From an uncultured Desulfovibrio sp. (GTDB lineage Bacteria; Desulfobacterota; Desulfovibrionia; Desulfovibrionales; Desulfovibrionaceae): DNA of 64,000 nt. Made by a program: the position numbers and the translations under genes. The notes below the pieces were generated by a model that saw only the letters and a list, made by a program, of their open reading frames with translations, was not told where the DNA came from and made no database searches. Where the stretch lies: NCBI RefSeq assembly GCF_944324505.1, contig NZ_CALUWO010000001.1, positions 1 to 64,000 on the forward strand, in the 5' to 3' direction. How positions within the stretch are numbered: the stretch's first letter is position 1; each line of letters starts with the position of its first letter. Shown piece after piece: positions 40,353-50,552 of the stretch.

Positions 40353-41285
40353 ATGTTGCAGAAAGATGAAAAATTCTTTGTGGCCGGCCATCGTGGCCTG
40401 GTGGGCAGCGCCATCTGCCGGGCCCTGCACCGTGCGGGCTACGAGAACCTGTGCGTGCGCAGCCATACGGAACTGGACCTGACCGAGCAGCAGGCCGTAC
40501 GTGATTTTTTTGCTGACGAAAAGCCAGACTACGTGGTGCTGGCAGCGGCCAAGGTTGGCGGCATCCAGGCCAATGCCACCTATCCGGCCCAGTTCATCTA
40601 CGAGAATCTGCAGATCCAGAACAACGTCATTCACACTGCCTGGCAGACAGGCGTAAAGAAATTCCTCTTTCTTGGTTCGTCCTGCATTTATCCCCGTCTC
40701 TGTCCCCAGCCCATCAAAGAGGAATACCTGCTGACCGGCCCACTGGAACCCACCAATGATGCCTATGCCCTGGCCAAGATATCGGGCATCAAGATGTGCC
40801 AGGCCTATCGCAAGCAGTACGGCTTTGACGCCATCAGCGCCATGCCCACCAATCTGTACGGTACGGGAGACAATTATCACCCGGAAAACAGCCACGTCAT
40901 CCCGGCCATGATTCGCCGCTTCCATGAGGCCAGAACAAAAGGCCTTTCACAGGTGGCGATCTGGGGCACGGGTGCGCCCCTCCGGGAATTCCTGCATGCG
41001 GATGATATGGCCGACGCCTGCGTCTTTTTGCTGGAAAACTATTCGGATGTTGAGCACGTCAACGTAGGAAGCCAAAAGGAGATGACCATTATGGATCTCG
41101 CCCACCTGGTAGCACATGTGGTGGGCTATAAAGGTCTGATCCTTACAGATCCTTCCAGGCCCGACGGCACGCCGCGCAAGCTCATGGACTCAGGCAAACT
41201 GTTCGCCATGGGCTGGCGACCGCGCATCGGCCTGGAAGAAGGGCTGAAAGCAGCGTATGCGGATTTCTGCACGCATTATTTATAA
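40353..41285 (+). CDS. fcl: GDP-L-fucose synthase
   Basis: 310 residues with '[14 protein letters not shown]' (NADP site), '[13 protein letters not shown]', 'FLGSSCIYP' and the '[16 protein letters not shown]' Tyr-x3-Lys pair, all typical of the 3,5-epimerase/4-reductase. It converts the gmd product to GDP-L-fucose in two steps. The presence of a GT10 fucosyltransferase at the far end of the locus fits this. Confidence 0.97.
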   Translation: MLQKDEKFFVAGHRGLVGSAICRALHRAGYENLCVRSHTELDLTEQQAVRDFFADEKPDYVVLAAAKVGGIQANATYPAQFIYENLQIQNNVIHTAWQTGVKKFLFLGSSCIYPRLCPQPIKEEYLLTGPLEPTNDAYALAKISGIKMCQAYRKQYGFDAISAMPTNLYGTGDNYHPENSHVIPAMIRRFHEARTKGLSQVAIWGTGAPLREFLHADDMADACVFLLENYSDVEHVNVGSQKEMTIMDLAHLVAHVVGYKGLILTDPSRPDGTPRKLMDSGKLFAMGWRPRIGLEEGLKAAYADFCTHYL

Positions 41286-41300
41286 AACAAAAATGTCATC

Positions 41301-43133
41301 ATGCTGAAAGCCCAGCTCGTTACAGTTTTCAAGCAGATATATGCTGCGCTTCCTCCTCCGCTGCGCCGAAGCTTCTGGAGCGTTCTGGCGCTGGCTATTG
41401 TGGCTGCTCTGGCAGAATTTTTTCTGGCCGGTCTGGTGTCGATGCTGGGGCTGGTGCTGGCCACGCCGCAGACAATTACACAATCGTCAAGCATGCGGCA
41501 CATTGTGGCCTGTTTTCCATGGCTGCAACCGGTAATCGATGATCCACGCCTGCTGCTGGCCCTGGTGCTTGGGGGACTGTGTGTCTTTGTCCTTGTGAAA
41601 ACTCTGCTGCTGGCTTTTCTGACGTGGCGGCAGAGTCGTTTCAGTCAATTTGTGGGGCGCGAATTTGGTATACGGATGTTTGCTGGCTATCTGCACGCCC
41701 CCTATCTCTGGCACACAGGACAGAAAATCAGCTATCTCGGCACAGTTTTGAGCTGGCGCAGCACACTGGGCATTTTTCTCTTCAGCGGCCTGCAGGTTGT
41801 TTCTCAACTTTTTGTGACCGGCATCCTCATTGTAACCATAAGTGTTATGGCTCCGCTGGTCAGCGCCATGATCCTGAGCATTACCGGCACTTGCGCATGG
41901 CTGGTCTTTCGCTTCAGCCGCTCCTGTGTATACGCGCTTGGCCGACAAAGCGCCCAGGCGCAGCAGGACTCCGGTCGCACCGTGCATACCAGCCTCAATG
42001 GTATCCGCGAAGTCATGATCTACCAGCAGCAGGAGACCTTCATTGCCCAGTACGCCGATGCGGAAACGCGCCTGGCGCATGTACAGAGCCGTATGCCGCT
42101 ATTTGCTCCCCTTCCTTCCTGGGTACTGGAATGGCTGGGAACAGGGCTGCTGCTGGGAACCGTGCTTATCCTGTACTGGCAGGGAGCCGGTCTGGCGCAA
42201 GTCAGCGCCACCCTGGCCCTGCTGGCAGCAATCGCCTGGCGGCTGCTGCCGGTCATGAACCGGGTCATTCAAAATCTCATCGCCATGCAGCAACAGCTGC
42301 CCATGCTGGAGCCTGTGCTGACAATGCTGGCGGAGCTGGATCGTGTCACAGGTAGCGAAACGGTGACGCCTACTCCTTGCCCGCTGCACCACGAACTACG
42401 CCTTGAGGACGCGAGCTTCCGCTACCCCTCCGCAGATAAGAACAAACAGGCGCTGCAAAATCTGAATCTGCGCATTCCCAAAGGTAGCATGGTGGGACTG
42501 ATCGGGCCGTCCGGTGCGGGAAAAAGTACTGTCGTCGGCCTGTTGACCGGACTGTATCTGCCCACGCAGGGTTCCCTGTGCGTGGACGGTCATCCCTTGA
42601 CGGCAGAGCAGCTTCCCGGCTGGATGCAGGGCATCGGCTATGTCCCCCAGTCCCCTTTTCTGCTTAATGCCACCATTCTGGAAAATGTGGCCTTCAGCCA
42701 GTGGGGAAAACTCATTGATCGTGACCGCGCTCTACGCTGCTGCCACATGGCGGCCATGAATTTTCTGGATGAACTTCCTGACGGCATTGATACGGAAATC
42801 GGAGAACGGGGCGTGCGCCTCTCCGGCGGGCAAATCCAGCGCGTGGCCATTGCCCGCGCCCTCTACCATGATCCCCAGGTTCTGCTGTTTGACGAGGCCA
42901 CCAGCGCCCTGGATGGTGCTTCCGAGGAGGCCATTCAGCATACCATCAACAACCTGAGCGGACAGGTCACCATGATCGTAGTGGCCCATCGCTTGACAAC
43001 TGTGGAAAAGTGTGACTTCATTTATTGGATAGAAGATGGATCCGTTAGAATGGCAGGCCGTCCAGAAACTGTGTTGCCGGCGTATAAAATCCACTTGCAG
43101 CAACTTGCGCGCAGCATGCAAAGGGAACAATAA
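41301..43133 (+). CDS. ABC transporter, glycolipid flippase type
   Basis: 610 residues: an exporter-type transmembrane domain (about 1-330, six hydrophobic segments) fused to a nucleotide-binding domain with Walker A 'GPSGAGKST' (about 400), the signature 'LSGGQIQRVAIARAL' (about 508) and Walker B 'VLLFDEATSALD' (about 528). The half-transporter layout recalls MsbA and PglK, which flip lipid-linked glycans across the inner membrane. In a glycan locus without Wzx or Wzy it is the best flippase candidate. Confidence 0.88.
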   Translation: MLKAQLVTVFKQIYAALPPPLRRSFWSVLALAIVAALAEFFLAGLVSMLGLVLATPQTITQSSSMRHIVACFPWLQPVIDDPRLLLALVLGGLCVFVLVKTLLLAFLTWRQSRFSQFVGREFGIRMFAGYLHAPYLWHTGQKISYLGTVLSWRSTLGIFLFSGLQVVSQLFVTGILIVTISVMAPLVSAMILSITGTCAWLVFRFSRSCVYALGRQSAQAQQDSGRTVHTSLNGIREVMIYQQQETFIAQYADAETRLAHVQSRMPLFAPLPSWVLEWLGTGLLLGTVLILYWQGAGLAQVSATLALLAAIAWRLLPVMNRVIQNLIAMQQQLPMLEPVLTMLAELDRVTGSETVTPTPCPLHHELRLEDASFRYPSADKNKQALQNLNLRIPKGSMVGLIGPSGAGKSTVVGLLTGLYLPTQGSLCVDGHPLTAEQLPGWMQGIGYVPQSPFLLNATILENVAFSQWGKLIDRDRALRCCHMAAMNFLDELPDGIDTEIGERGVRLSGGQIQRVAIARALYHDPQVLLFDEATSALDGASEEAIQHTINNLSGQVTMIVVAHRLTTVEKCDFIYWIEDGSVRMAGRPETVLPAYKIHLQQLARSMQREQ

Positions 43134-43137
43134 GACG

Positions 43138-44007
43138 ATGAATAATTTTACATGCTATCTTTGTGGTGGCACAGGGGCCATTCAGCGCCAGGGCCATGCG
43201 CGCGACAATGCTCATCTTGTTCCCTTGGAGTGTACAACCTGCGGTCTTGTGCAACTCTCCTCCGTATCGCATATTGATGATGCATTTTACAGTGATGGTC
43301 ATATGCATGACGCGCTTCCATCAGATATTACTCCTGAAATGCTTCTGCAGCGGTCTGAAGAAGACACCAGGCGACGGATAGAAATGTTTCGAAAGCAAAT
43401 AACCGGGCATGACCTGCTTGATTTCGGCTGTGGTGCGGGGAGCTTTTTGCTTGCGGGGCGTTCCTATGCCAAAACCTTGTGTGGCGTGGAGCCAGAGAAA
43501 GCTCTTGTGTCATACTTTGAAGAAAACGATCTTGAAGTCTATCCATCAATCTCTGACATTCCGAAAACAAAGTATTTTGACGTTATTACCCTTTTTCACG
43601 TACTTGAGCATATCAAAGACCCCATCGGCATGCTTCGCGAAATCCGTGGGCATGCAGCACGAGGAGCAACCTGTATTATTGAAGTGCCTTCAGCAGATGA
43701 TGCTCTGCTGACGCTCTATAAAAATAAAAATTTTTCGGAATTTACCTACTGGAGTTGCCATCTGTACCTGTTTACTGAGAAAACACTCCGTACTTGCGCT
43801 GAAAAAGCAGGATTACGAGCAAGGCAATTCATTCAATTCCAGAGATACCCCTTGGCAAATCACTTGTATTGGCTGGCGGAGGGAAAGCCTGGGGGCCAAA
43901 ATGTGTATTCGCAATTTACAGATAGTCAGGCAGAAACAGCATATGCTGAATGCCTGGCAAGGCATAAACTCTGTGATACCGTAATTGGTATCTTTACCTT
44001 TGAATAA
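43138..44007 (+). CDS. SAM methyltransferase with N-terminal zinc ribbon
   Basis: 289 residues from the ATG at 43138, four bases after the transporter stop. Four Cys ('CYLCGG' and 'CTTCGL', about residues 5-38) form a zinc ribbon, followed by a class I methyltransferase domain with motif I 'LLDFGCGAGSF' (about 98-108) and 'FHVLEHIKDP' (about 155). Proteins of this layout in glycan loci methylate sugars, often at carbon. The acceptor is unknown. The last base is shared with the next start. Confidence 0.8.
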   Translation: MNNFTCYLCGGTGAIQRQGHARDNAHLVPLECTTCGLVQLSSVSHIDDAFYSDGHMHDALPSDITPEMLLQRSEEDTRRRIEMFRKQITGHDLLDFGCGAGSFLLAGRSYAKTLCGVEPEKALVSYFEENDLEVYPSISDIPKTKYFDVITLFHVLEHIKDPIGMLREIRGHAARGATCIIEVPSADDALLTLYKNKNFSEFTYWSCHLYLFTEKTLRTCAEKAGLRARQFIQFQRYPLANHLYWLAEGKPGGQNVYSQFTDSQAETAYAECLARHKLCDTVIGIFTFE

Positions 44008-45161
44008 TGCAATACATATCAAATTTACTTCAACGAGTCCCATGCCTTTCAGCGCTTCAGGAGGCTCTCCACAGCGCTGTAGACCTATTGCAGGATTGCA
44101 CACAACACGGAAATAAAATCCTTGTTTGCGGCAACGGCGGTAGTGCTGCCGATGCCGAGCATATTGTTGGCGAGTTGATGAAAGGCTTTCTACTGCAAAG
44201 ACCATTAACTCCTGCATGCCGTCGACAACTGATCTGCAATTCACCTTACCCTGTGGATAATGCCCTTCTTGATAAACTACAACAACCTGTTCCTGCTCTA
44301 TCTCTTGTCAGTGGCGTCGCGCTACCAACAGCATTTGCCAATGATGTGGACGCCGAATACTCTTTTGCACAACAAGTGCTTGGTCTAGGAAAGCCCGGGG
44401 ATGTCTTGTGGGCTATCAGCACATCCGGCAATTCCAGAAATCTCATTCACGCGCTACGCCTTGGACGGGCAATGGGATTACGGACACTTGGTTTCACCGG
44501 CCGTGACGGTGGCACCATGGCGCAATACTGCGATGTAGAAATACGCGTACCGGCGCAAACAACACCTGCTGTTCAAGAGCTTCATCTTCCGATTTATCAT
44601 GCTTTATGTGCGCAACTTGAGCAAAATATTTTCGGGACGAATTGTCTGTCCTCTGAAAAAACCTTTCAAAGTATTCATGAAAATATATTGCAGTCCATTC
44701 GCTTGATCATTTTTGACTTTGATGGAGTCTTTACCGATAATAAAGTCATGGTTGCGCAAGATGGCACGGAAAGCGTCACTTGCAGCCGTGCGGACAGCCT
44801 GGGACTTGCCATGCTGAAGAAGGCGGGAGGTCCCAAGTGCTGCATCCTGTCAACGGAACTCAATCCCGTCGTGCAGGCACGGGCGCATAAATTGGGTATT
44901 GTATGCTTCCAGGGCTGCGGAGATAAAAAGAAATTTCTCATCGATCTGATGAAAAAAGAAAACATCAGCCGTACGGAAATTCTATACATGGGAAATGACC
45001 TGAACGATTATGCTGCCATGGCGCTTAGCGGGCTGTCAGCCGCCCCTGCGGATGCTCATCCCGACATTCGTAAGCTCGCTCAGATCAAACTTGCAGCAGC
45101 AGGCGGAAACGGCGCCGTACGTGAGCTTTGTGAACTTTTTCTTGCCAACAAACGAGGATAG
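44007..45161 (+). CDS. SIS isomerase fused to a KdsC-like HAD phosphatase
   Basis: 384 residues. The N-terminal half (about 15-210) is a GmhA-like sugar isomerase domain: 'LVCGNGGSAADAEHIVGEL' (about 39-57) and 'ISTSGNSRNLI' (137-147). The C-terminal half (about 230-380) is a HAD phosphatase of the KdsC type: nucleophile motif DFDGVFTD (237-244) and 'MGNDLNDYAAM' with the metal-binding Asp pair. The two would supply a phosphosugar and dephosphorylate an ulosonic acid phosphate made by the next gene. Both active sites look intact. The fusion is unusual among ulosonic acid loci that I know. Confidence 0.88.
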   Translation: MQYISNLLQRVPCLSALQEALHSAVDLLQDCTQHGNKILVCGNGGSAADAEHIVGELMKGFLLQRPLTPACRRQLICNSPYPVDNALLDKLQQPVPALSLVSGVALPTAFANDVDAEYSFAQQVLGLGKPGDVLWAISTSGNSRNLIHALRLGRAMGLRTLGFTGRDGGTMAQYCDVEIRVPAQTTPAVQELHLPIYHALCAQLEQNIFGTNCLSSEKTFQSIHENILQSIRLIIFDFDGVFTDNKVMVAQDGTESVTCSRADSLGLAMLKKAGGPKCCILSTELNPVVQARAHKLGIVCFQGCGDKKKFLIDLMKKENISRTEILYMGNDLNDYAAMALSGLSAAPADAHPDIRKLAQIKLAAAGGNGAVRELCELFLANKRG

Positions 45162-45163
45162 CC

Positions 45164-46009
45164 ATGTCCATTTTTATCATCGCGGAAATCGGCATCAATC
45201 ACAATGGGGATATTGCCCTGGCGAAGCAGCTTATTGATCTTGCGGCCGACTGTGGATGTGATGCCGTCAAATTTCAGAAGCGTGATATCAATCTTGTCTA
45301 CAGCAAAGAGTATCTGGACTCGCCACGCGAAAGCCCCTGGGGCACAACGCAACGTGACCAGAAAGAGGCCTTGGAATTCGGTCAGGAAGAATTTGAAGAG
45401 ATTGACCGCTACTGCAAGGAAAAAAATATTATCTGGTTTGCATCGGCCTGGGACATTAATAGCCTGCGCTTTCTTGATCAATTTGACTGTCCCCATGCCA
45501 AAGTAGCTTCTGCGATGCTTGCAGACGAGAGCTTTCTGCGGGAAGTCGCCAGCAGAGGCAAACATACCTTTATTTCAACGGGCCTGAGCGACATGCCCAT
45601 GGTAGAAAAAGCTGTCCGTATTTTTCGGGAAGCCAATTGTCCGTTCGAGCTGATGCACTGCGTGGGCACCTATCCCCTGGATCCGAAAGATGCCAATTTA
45701 CGGTGCATCCAAACTCTGCGGGAGACCTTCCACTGCCCTGTCGGATACAGCGGGCATGAGTCTGGACTGGCCGTCTCCTATGCTGCTGTTGGCATGGGTA
45801 TCTCCTCGCTTGAACGCCATATAACGCTGGATCGCGCCATGTACGGATCGGACCAGGCCGCCTCCCTTGAAGGTGCCGGCCTGCGGATGCTGTGCGGGAC
45901 AGTGCGCAAAATGGAGCTGGCTCTTGGTGACGGGGTAAAGCGGATTATCGAAGCCGAAAAGCCTGTTGCCAAGAAGCTGCGTGCGCACATCTCTAAAATA
46001 GATTTTTAA
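45164..46009 (+). CDS. NeuB-like ulosonic acid synthase, short form
   Basis: 281 residues. 'IIAEIGINHNGDIALAKQLI', 'AVKFQKRD', 'HCVGTYPLDPKDANLRCI' and 'GYSGHESGLAVSYAAV' are the hallmarks of the N-acetylneuraminate synthase TIM barrel, which adds phosphoenolpyruvate to a hexose-type acceptor. Usual members have about 340-350 residues with a C-terminal SAF (antifreeze-like) domain that completes the active site across the dimer; here it is missing and no separate SAF gene follows. Whether acceptor is free or phosphorylated is open; the phosphatase next door suggests phosphorylated. GAGGATA precedes the start. Confidence 0.88.
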   Translation: MSIFIIAEIGINHNGDIALAKQLIDLAADCGCDAVKFQKRDINLVYSKEYLDSPRESPWGTTQRDQKEALEFGQEEFEEIDRYCKEKNIIWFASAWDINSLRFLDQFDCPHAKVASAMLADESFLREVASRGKHTFISTGLSDMPMVEKAVRIFREANCPFELMHCVGTYPLDPKDANLRCIQTLRETFHCPVGYSGHESGLAVSYAAVGMGISSLERHITLDRAMYGSDQAASLEGAGLRMLCGTVRKMELALGDGVKRIIEAEKPVAKKLRAHISKIDF

Positions 46010-46060
46010 AGTGAATTTCTCATGATAAATGGACTCAGGCACAGCTTGAGAAAATAGTTT

Positions 46061-46786
46061 ATGCTATATACGAACAACATAGTTGCCATCGTTCCCGCAC
46101 GAAGCGGCTCTAAAGGCATTGTTAACAAAAATATAATGCCGGTAGCCGGGCATCCCCTGATTGCCTGGAGTATTGCGGCAGCCAGGCTATGCAAGCATAT
46201 CGATCGAGTCATTGTCAGCACGGATAGTGAAGAATATGCTGCAGTAGCGCGCAAATATGGTGCCGAGGTACCTTTTCTGCGTCCAGCCGTTATTTCCACT
46301 GATACAGCCCAGGATATCGGCTTCCTCATGCACGCCCTGTTATGGCTGGCTGAGCATGAAGGCAGGGTGCCTTCGCTAATCGTTCATCTGAGACCCACGA
46401 GTCCTGATCGTGATCCTTCAATCATGGATCAGGCTATAGAGAAATTTTTGGAACATCCTGAAGCCACCTCCTTATGTTCGGCCCATGAAGTGGCGCACCC
46501 TCCTTGCAAGTATTTTACGCTTAATGCTGACGGCACTTTCTCTGGCTTAATGGGCGAAGAGTTTATGAGTTTGCCTCGGCAGCAATGCCCAAAAGCTTAC
46601 CAAGGGAATGGTTATATTGATATTTTGAGATCTCAACAAATTCTTGATCAAGGTTGTCTTTACGGTTCTCAACGCCTATCTTTCATCACTGCACATTGCA
46701 CGGATATAGATAATCTTTCTGATATGATTCAATTTACAACGAAGACGACAATTCTTTTATCAAAGCTGCAAGGGTTAACATCTTGA
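46061..46786 (+). CDS. NeuA-like CMP-sugar synthetase
   Basis: 241 residues. The N-terminal 'IVAIVPARSGSKGIVNKNI' is the CTP-binding loop of acylneuraminate cytidylyltransferases, followed by 'VIVSTDSEEYAAVARKYG' and 'IVHLRPTSPDRDP'. It would activate the ulosonic acid made by the preceding synthase as a CMP sugar. The order phosphatase, synthase, cytidylyltransferase matches the route to CMP-Kdn or a related sugar. Its stop overlaps the next start. Confidence 0.88.
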   Translation: MLYTNNIVAIVPARSGSKGIVNKNIMPVAGHPLIAWSIAAARLCKHIDRVIVSTDSEEYAAVARKYGAEVPFLRPAVISTDTAQDIGFLMHALLWLAEHEGRVPSLIVHLRPTSPDRDPSIMDQAIEKFLEHPEATSLCSAHEVAHPPCKYFTLNADGTFSGLMGEEFMSLPRQQCPKAYQGNGYIDILRSQQILDQGCLYGSQRLSFITAHCTDIDNLSDMIQFTTKTTILLSKLQGLTS

Positions 46787-48477
46787 GTTTAAGGTGTATT
46801 TACAATTATTTTTGGGAAAGTTTTGAACATATGATACGCATTCTCTGCCTGAAAAATAAACTTTTTTCCTTGATGGCAACATATAAGGAAAAATTGATAT
46901 TGAGAATCTTTCAACTTCAGAAAATTTTTTTGCGAGAGCGGAAAAATGGCATTTTAGCCGGGAAAACAATACTTGTAACGCCAGTTGGGGGGAGTTTGCT
47001 CTCTCTCCCATTTTGGTGCTTTTCACGGCTTGCCCTTAAGCTACGTGGCGCTAAAGTCATATCGCTTGATTGTACAGGGCTGCCTATTGGTTTATGCTAT
47101 AACTTTTATCCAAATATATCCTCGGCACAGTCTGTATGCGAATATTGCAAACAACATAAATTTTCTTGGTTTAACGCTTTTGGCATAAAGATAGTATCAC
47201 TAGATGACGTAATCTCCAAGGAAGATCGAAATAATATTATCAAGGCAGCAGAAAAGATTTCAGGTGGCTTTTGGGACTTCAAATTTGTCTATAATGGAAT
47301 CGATCTTTCAGCAGGTATCCGCAGCAGCATTATCCGTATGAATATGACAGACTATGCAGATATTTCCCTTACTGATATTAAACGCTCGGCTATTACATCC
47401 GCATACCACCTAATAGCAACATTAAGGGCTATACAAGAGTTTTCCCCTGATATTGTCATTGGGATAGAACCTTCATATCAGGAGCATTTCGGAATAGTAC
47501 AGTTATGTCATAAAATGAATATTCCCTTTGCTGCTTTTTCATTTTCTTTTTGCAAAAGTGATTTTACGTTGCAATGGTATAAACACCCCAATAAAATGCT
47601 TACAACAACACTGACTTCTGAAGATTGGGAGCAATGTCAGACTGAGGGGATTGATCAGAAAAGCTTAGATGCTACCGAGGCGTATTTGACAGAAAAATAC
47701 TCTAACAGACGCTATACATTTTTTGATGAGAAAAATAAAAATTTTACTATCGATGCTTTTTACTCAAAGTATAATATTGATCCAAGAAAAAAGACTTTTG
47801 CTTTTTTCCCACACCTTCTATGGGATGGGCATGATTGCCGCTTTTTTTTAACTAAGAATCTTTCAGATTGGACTGTCGAAACAATTCGGGCAATGGCGAA
47901 AAATACATCTGTTAACTGGCTGCTTCGTTTTCACCCAGCGGAATACCAGCGTGGGACCCCTCAACAAAAGACACTTTTTGCTTTTTGTATGAAGGAACTT
48001 GCTGAGTTACCACAGAATATTACACTAATTCCTAACGAGGATTGCATAAGTACGGAGGATTTATTCAACGTCATTGATGGTGGCATAACAGGGTTTGGAA
48101 CTGTCGGTCTAGAGCTTGCATGTCGTGGTAAAATTGTTCTGACAGCCATAAGAGATAATGTGCACTATCTTGGAAAAGGATTTACATATGATTCTACCAC
48201 GCTGCCTGAATTTTTAGAAAAAGTTTTAACAATCCATAAACTTCCATCACTAACTGAAAAACAGCAAACTATGGCTAAATTGTATCTTAATGCGTATATA
48301 TATCGACGGTCAATACATTGGAATCAATTTAGCTTTATTACTCACAAGATAGATTCTTACAATCTTTTTGCACTACAACAGGGAAAAAATGATTTTATTG
48401 ATTTTGCGTGTGAGTGCTTAGCACAAAAAAAGAATTTTCTTCTTCCCCAAAAACTTGTACAAATCTTGTATAAATGA
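46783..48477 (+). CDS. Putative capsule-type glycosyltransferase (GT-B fold)
   Basis: 564 residues if the TTG at 46783, which overlaps the previous stop, is the start; ATG at 46831 would shorten it by 16. The C-terminal half has the look of capsular polysaccharide or Kdo-transferase-like GT-B proteins: 'LLRFHPAEY', a Gly-rich 'DGGITGFGTVGLELACRG' (about 424-441) of the nucleotide-sugar domain, and a conserved Glu after it. It probably transfers a sugar in the glycan. The gene is strongly AT-rich compared with gmd and fcl, suggesting a different source. Confidence 0.65.
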   Translation: MSLRCIYNYFWESFEHMIRILCLKNKLFSLMATYKEKLILRIFQLQKIFLRERKNGILAGKTILVTPVGGSLLSLPFWCFSRLALKLRGAKVISLDCTGLPIGLCYNFYPNISSAQSVCEYCKQHKFSWFNAFGIKIVSLDDVISKEDRNNIIKAAEKISGGFWDFKFVYNGIDLSAGIRSSIIRMNMTDYADISLTDIKRSAITSAYHLIATLRAIQEFSPDIVIGIEPSYQEHFGIVQLCHKMNIPFAAFSFSFCKSDFTLQWYKHPNKMLTTTLTSEDWEQCQTEGIDQKSLDATEAYLTEKYSNRRYTFFDEKNKNFTIDAFYSKYNIDPRKKTFAFFPHLLWDGHDCRFFLTKNLSDWTVETIRAMAKNTSVNWLLRFHPAEYQRGTPQQKTLFAFCMKELAELPQNITLIPNEDCISTEDLFNVIDGGITGFGTVGLELACRGKIVLTAIRDNVHYLGKGFTYDSTTLPEFLEKVLTIHKLPSLTEKQQTMAKLYLNAYIYRRSIHWNQFSFITHKIDSYNLFALQQGKNDFIDFACECLAQKKNFLLPQKLVQILYK

Positions 48478-48485
48478 GGTGGGTT

Positions 48486-50537
48486 ATGTTTACTCCTACT
48501 CCATGTTTTCCTGCAAGTCAGATTCAGTTGGCTGCTATAGAAAAAGTACAACATGCCCTCGATACTCATGAATATATTACTCAACGCTCGACGTGCCCTA
48601 TATGCGGATCTACTGCTGATGGTGTTGAAGTATCGACATTCGATCGTAATGGTTTTTTTTGCCCTGTTATTCAATGCTGCACATGTGGACTTTTACGTAA
48701 CAAAGAAATTTTTACAGAGGAGACATGCGCTGCTTTTTACAAAAATGATTATCATAAGATGACTTTTGGCAGTGATTTTGCTAATCGAGATTATTTTTAT
48801 GAACAAAATAAAATTGGTCTTCGTTATTATAAAATAGTGCAATCAGTTTTAGGTAATTTTTCAGAAAAGAAAATAGTTGAAATCGGTTGTTCATCTGGCG
48901 GAATCCTGTATCCCTTTATGCGGCGGAATAATTTCTGCATTGGCTATGCTTATAACAAAAATTATATGGATTTTGGACGGAGACTTGGATTAGATCTTCG
49001 TCAGCAAGATGGGACTATCGAAGATAATGCAGATATACTTATTTTCAGTCATTGTTTGGAGCATATCCCTAATCCTGTTGAAATGCTTTCAAGGATTCAG
49101 TCTTCCCTTAAGCCAGGTGGAATTATACTTGCTGAAGTTCCTAATATTTACCGCTTTACCATGGATTACATATCGCTACAGCATTATTTTACGATTGCCC
49201 ACCTATTTCATTTTACGCCCTATCATTTTTCGCTCCTTATCAAGAAGGCTGGTTTTGAGCCATGCTTCCAGAATGAATATACAACTATAATTGCAAAGAA
49301 AACAGGGAGTACTTCCCCATCAGAATCATATGATATTTCAGAAAAGCATTCTCTATCCAGTTTTATTAGTGATTTTTCCAGTTGGCATAAGCCTTCACAG
49401 AATACTGTGGCTGGACAAGGTATAAAAAGATATTTACGAAAGCTACCATTTTACTCAGGCCTGAAAAATATTTACAGAAAACAATTCAGAAAACCCCATA
49501 TTGCACCTACCAAGTTTCATACCTGTTATATTGAAGGAGAAGATATCACTGCTAGTGAACTTCAAGAGATTAAAACTCGTGCAAGTTTTTACGGTTGCCC
49601 AGAAATATCAACAGTATATCTCCCTGATAGCTCCATTCCTGACTCTTTTCCTGTTTTAAGTTTTGGAAGTACACAGCACGCAGATACGATATTTGATATA
49701 GATTGGAGATTAAATCCACTTGACGCGTGGGAGTGGTGTCGATTTTCAGATTATGTTCATGCTTTTTCATCTGATATTGAAGAAAGCAAAAACACTTTTC
49801 AGAACTGGGTAGATAAAGTTCAGAAACTGTCAAAAGCCTACATATTTGGAACAGGCCCTTCACTCGATAAAGCGATCGAACACGATTGGAGCGATGGTTA
49901 TCGTATTGTTTGTAACACAATAGTAAAAAATTCAGAAATGTGGCACCACATTTCTCCACATATTATTGTAGCAGGTGATGCTCTTTACCATTTTAGTAAT
50001 GAAAAATTTGCAAAGCATTTCCGTCACGATTTGCAGCTACGCTTGTCAGAGAGCCCTAAGTGTATTTTCGTCTACCCACAAATCTTTGATGGCATGGTCA
50101 GGAGGACAATGGAAATTTCCAACTCGCAGCTCGTGCCCGTTCCATGCGGCGCAGGTACGGATTTCCATCACACAATGGAGAGATTTGAGCTCCCAGCTTT
50201 AGGCAATGTGCTTGGTCTTCTTTTGCTTCCTATTGCTTCATATTTAAGTAAAAATGTATATTTATGGGGTTTCGATGGGAAGGCCCCTTCTGATTCTCTT
50301 TTTTGGAAAAATTCTACTAAAGAGCATTATTCGGACGATGTGGACGATTTGCGCCGTCACCATCCAGCGTTTTACTCCTTCTTTTGTCCGGATGATAAAA
50401 AAAACTTTTATGAGCAACTTAATTTTGGTGACTTGCTGGAAAAAGCATTTTGTACTGCCGAACAGGATGGATGGACTTTTACCATGCTCCATCCTTCTTG
50501 GACATCAATTCTTAGTAAACGTTTTGTTCAAAAATAA
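48486..50537 (+). CDS. Methyltransferase fused to a DUF115/Maf-like domain
   Basis: 683 residues from the ATG at 48486, which has GAGG six bases upstream; an ATG at 48474 lacks one. Part one: zinc ribbon (Cys37, 40, 65, 67) and class I methyltransferase ('IVEIGCSSGG', 'FSHCLEHIPNPVEML'). Part two (about 440-650) resembles DUF115 and the motility accessory factor domain: 'AYIFGTGPSLDKAI', 'IVAGDALYHFS', 'YLWGFDG'. Maf proteins transfer CMP-activated nonulosonic acids to flagellin, so the C-terminus may be a ulosonic acid transferase. The gene is AT-rich. Confidence 0.75.
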   Translation: MFTPTPCFPASQIQLAAIEKVQHALDTHEYITQRSTCPICGSTADGVEVSTFDRNGFFCPVIQCCTCGLLRNKEIFTEETCAAFYKNDYHKMTFGSDFANRDYFYEQNKIGLRYYKIVQSVLGNFSEKKIVEIGCSSGGILYPFMRRNNFCIGYAYNKNYMDFGRRLGLDLRQQDGTIEDNADILIFSHCLEHIPNPVEMLSRIQSSLKPGGIILAEVPNIYRFTMDYISLQHYFTIAHLFHFTPYHFSLLIKKAGFEPCFQNEYTTIIAKKTGSTSPSESYDISEKHSLSSFISDFSSWHKPSQNTVAGQGIKRYLRKLPFYSGLKNIYRKQFRKPHIAPTKFHTCYIEGEDITASELQEIKTRASFYGCPEISTVYLPDSSIPDSFPVLSFGSTQHADTIFDIDWRLNPLDAWEWCRFSDYVHAFSSDIEESKNTFQNWVDKVQKLSKAYIFGTGPSLDKAIEHDWSDGYRIVCNTIVKNSEMWHHISPHIIVAGDALYHFSNEKFAKHFRHDLQLRLSESPKCIFVYPQIFDGMVRRTMEISNSQLVPVPCGAGTDFHHTMERFELPALGNVLGLLLLPIASYLSKNVYLWGFDGKAPSDSLFWKNSTKEHYSDDVDDLRRHHPAFYSFFCPDDKKNFYEQLNFGDLLEKAFCTAEQDGWTFTMLHPSWTSILSKRFVQK

Positions 50538-50552
50538 TTCAGCGAGGTTGTC

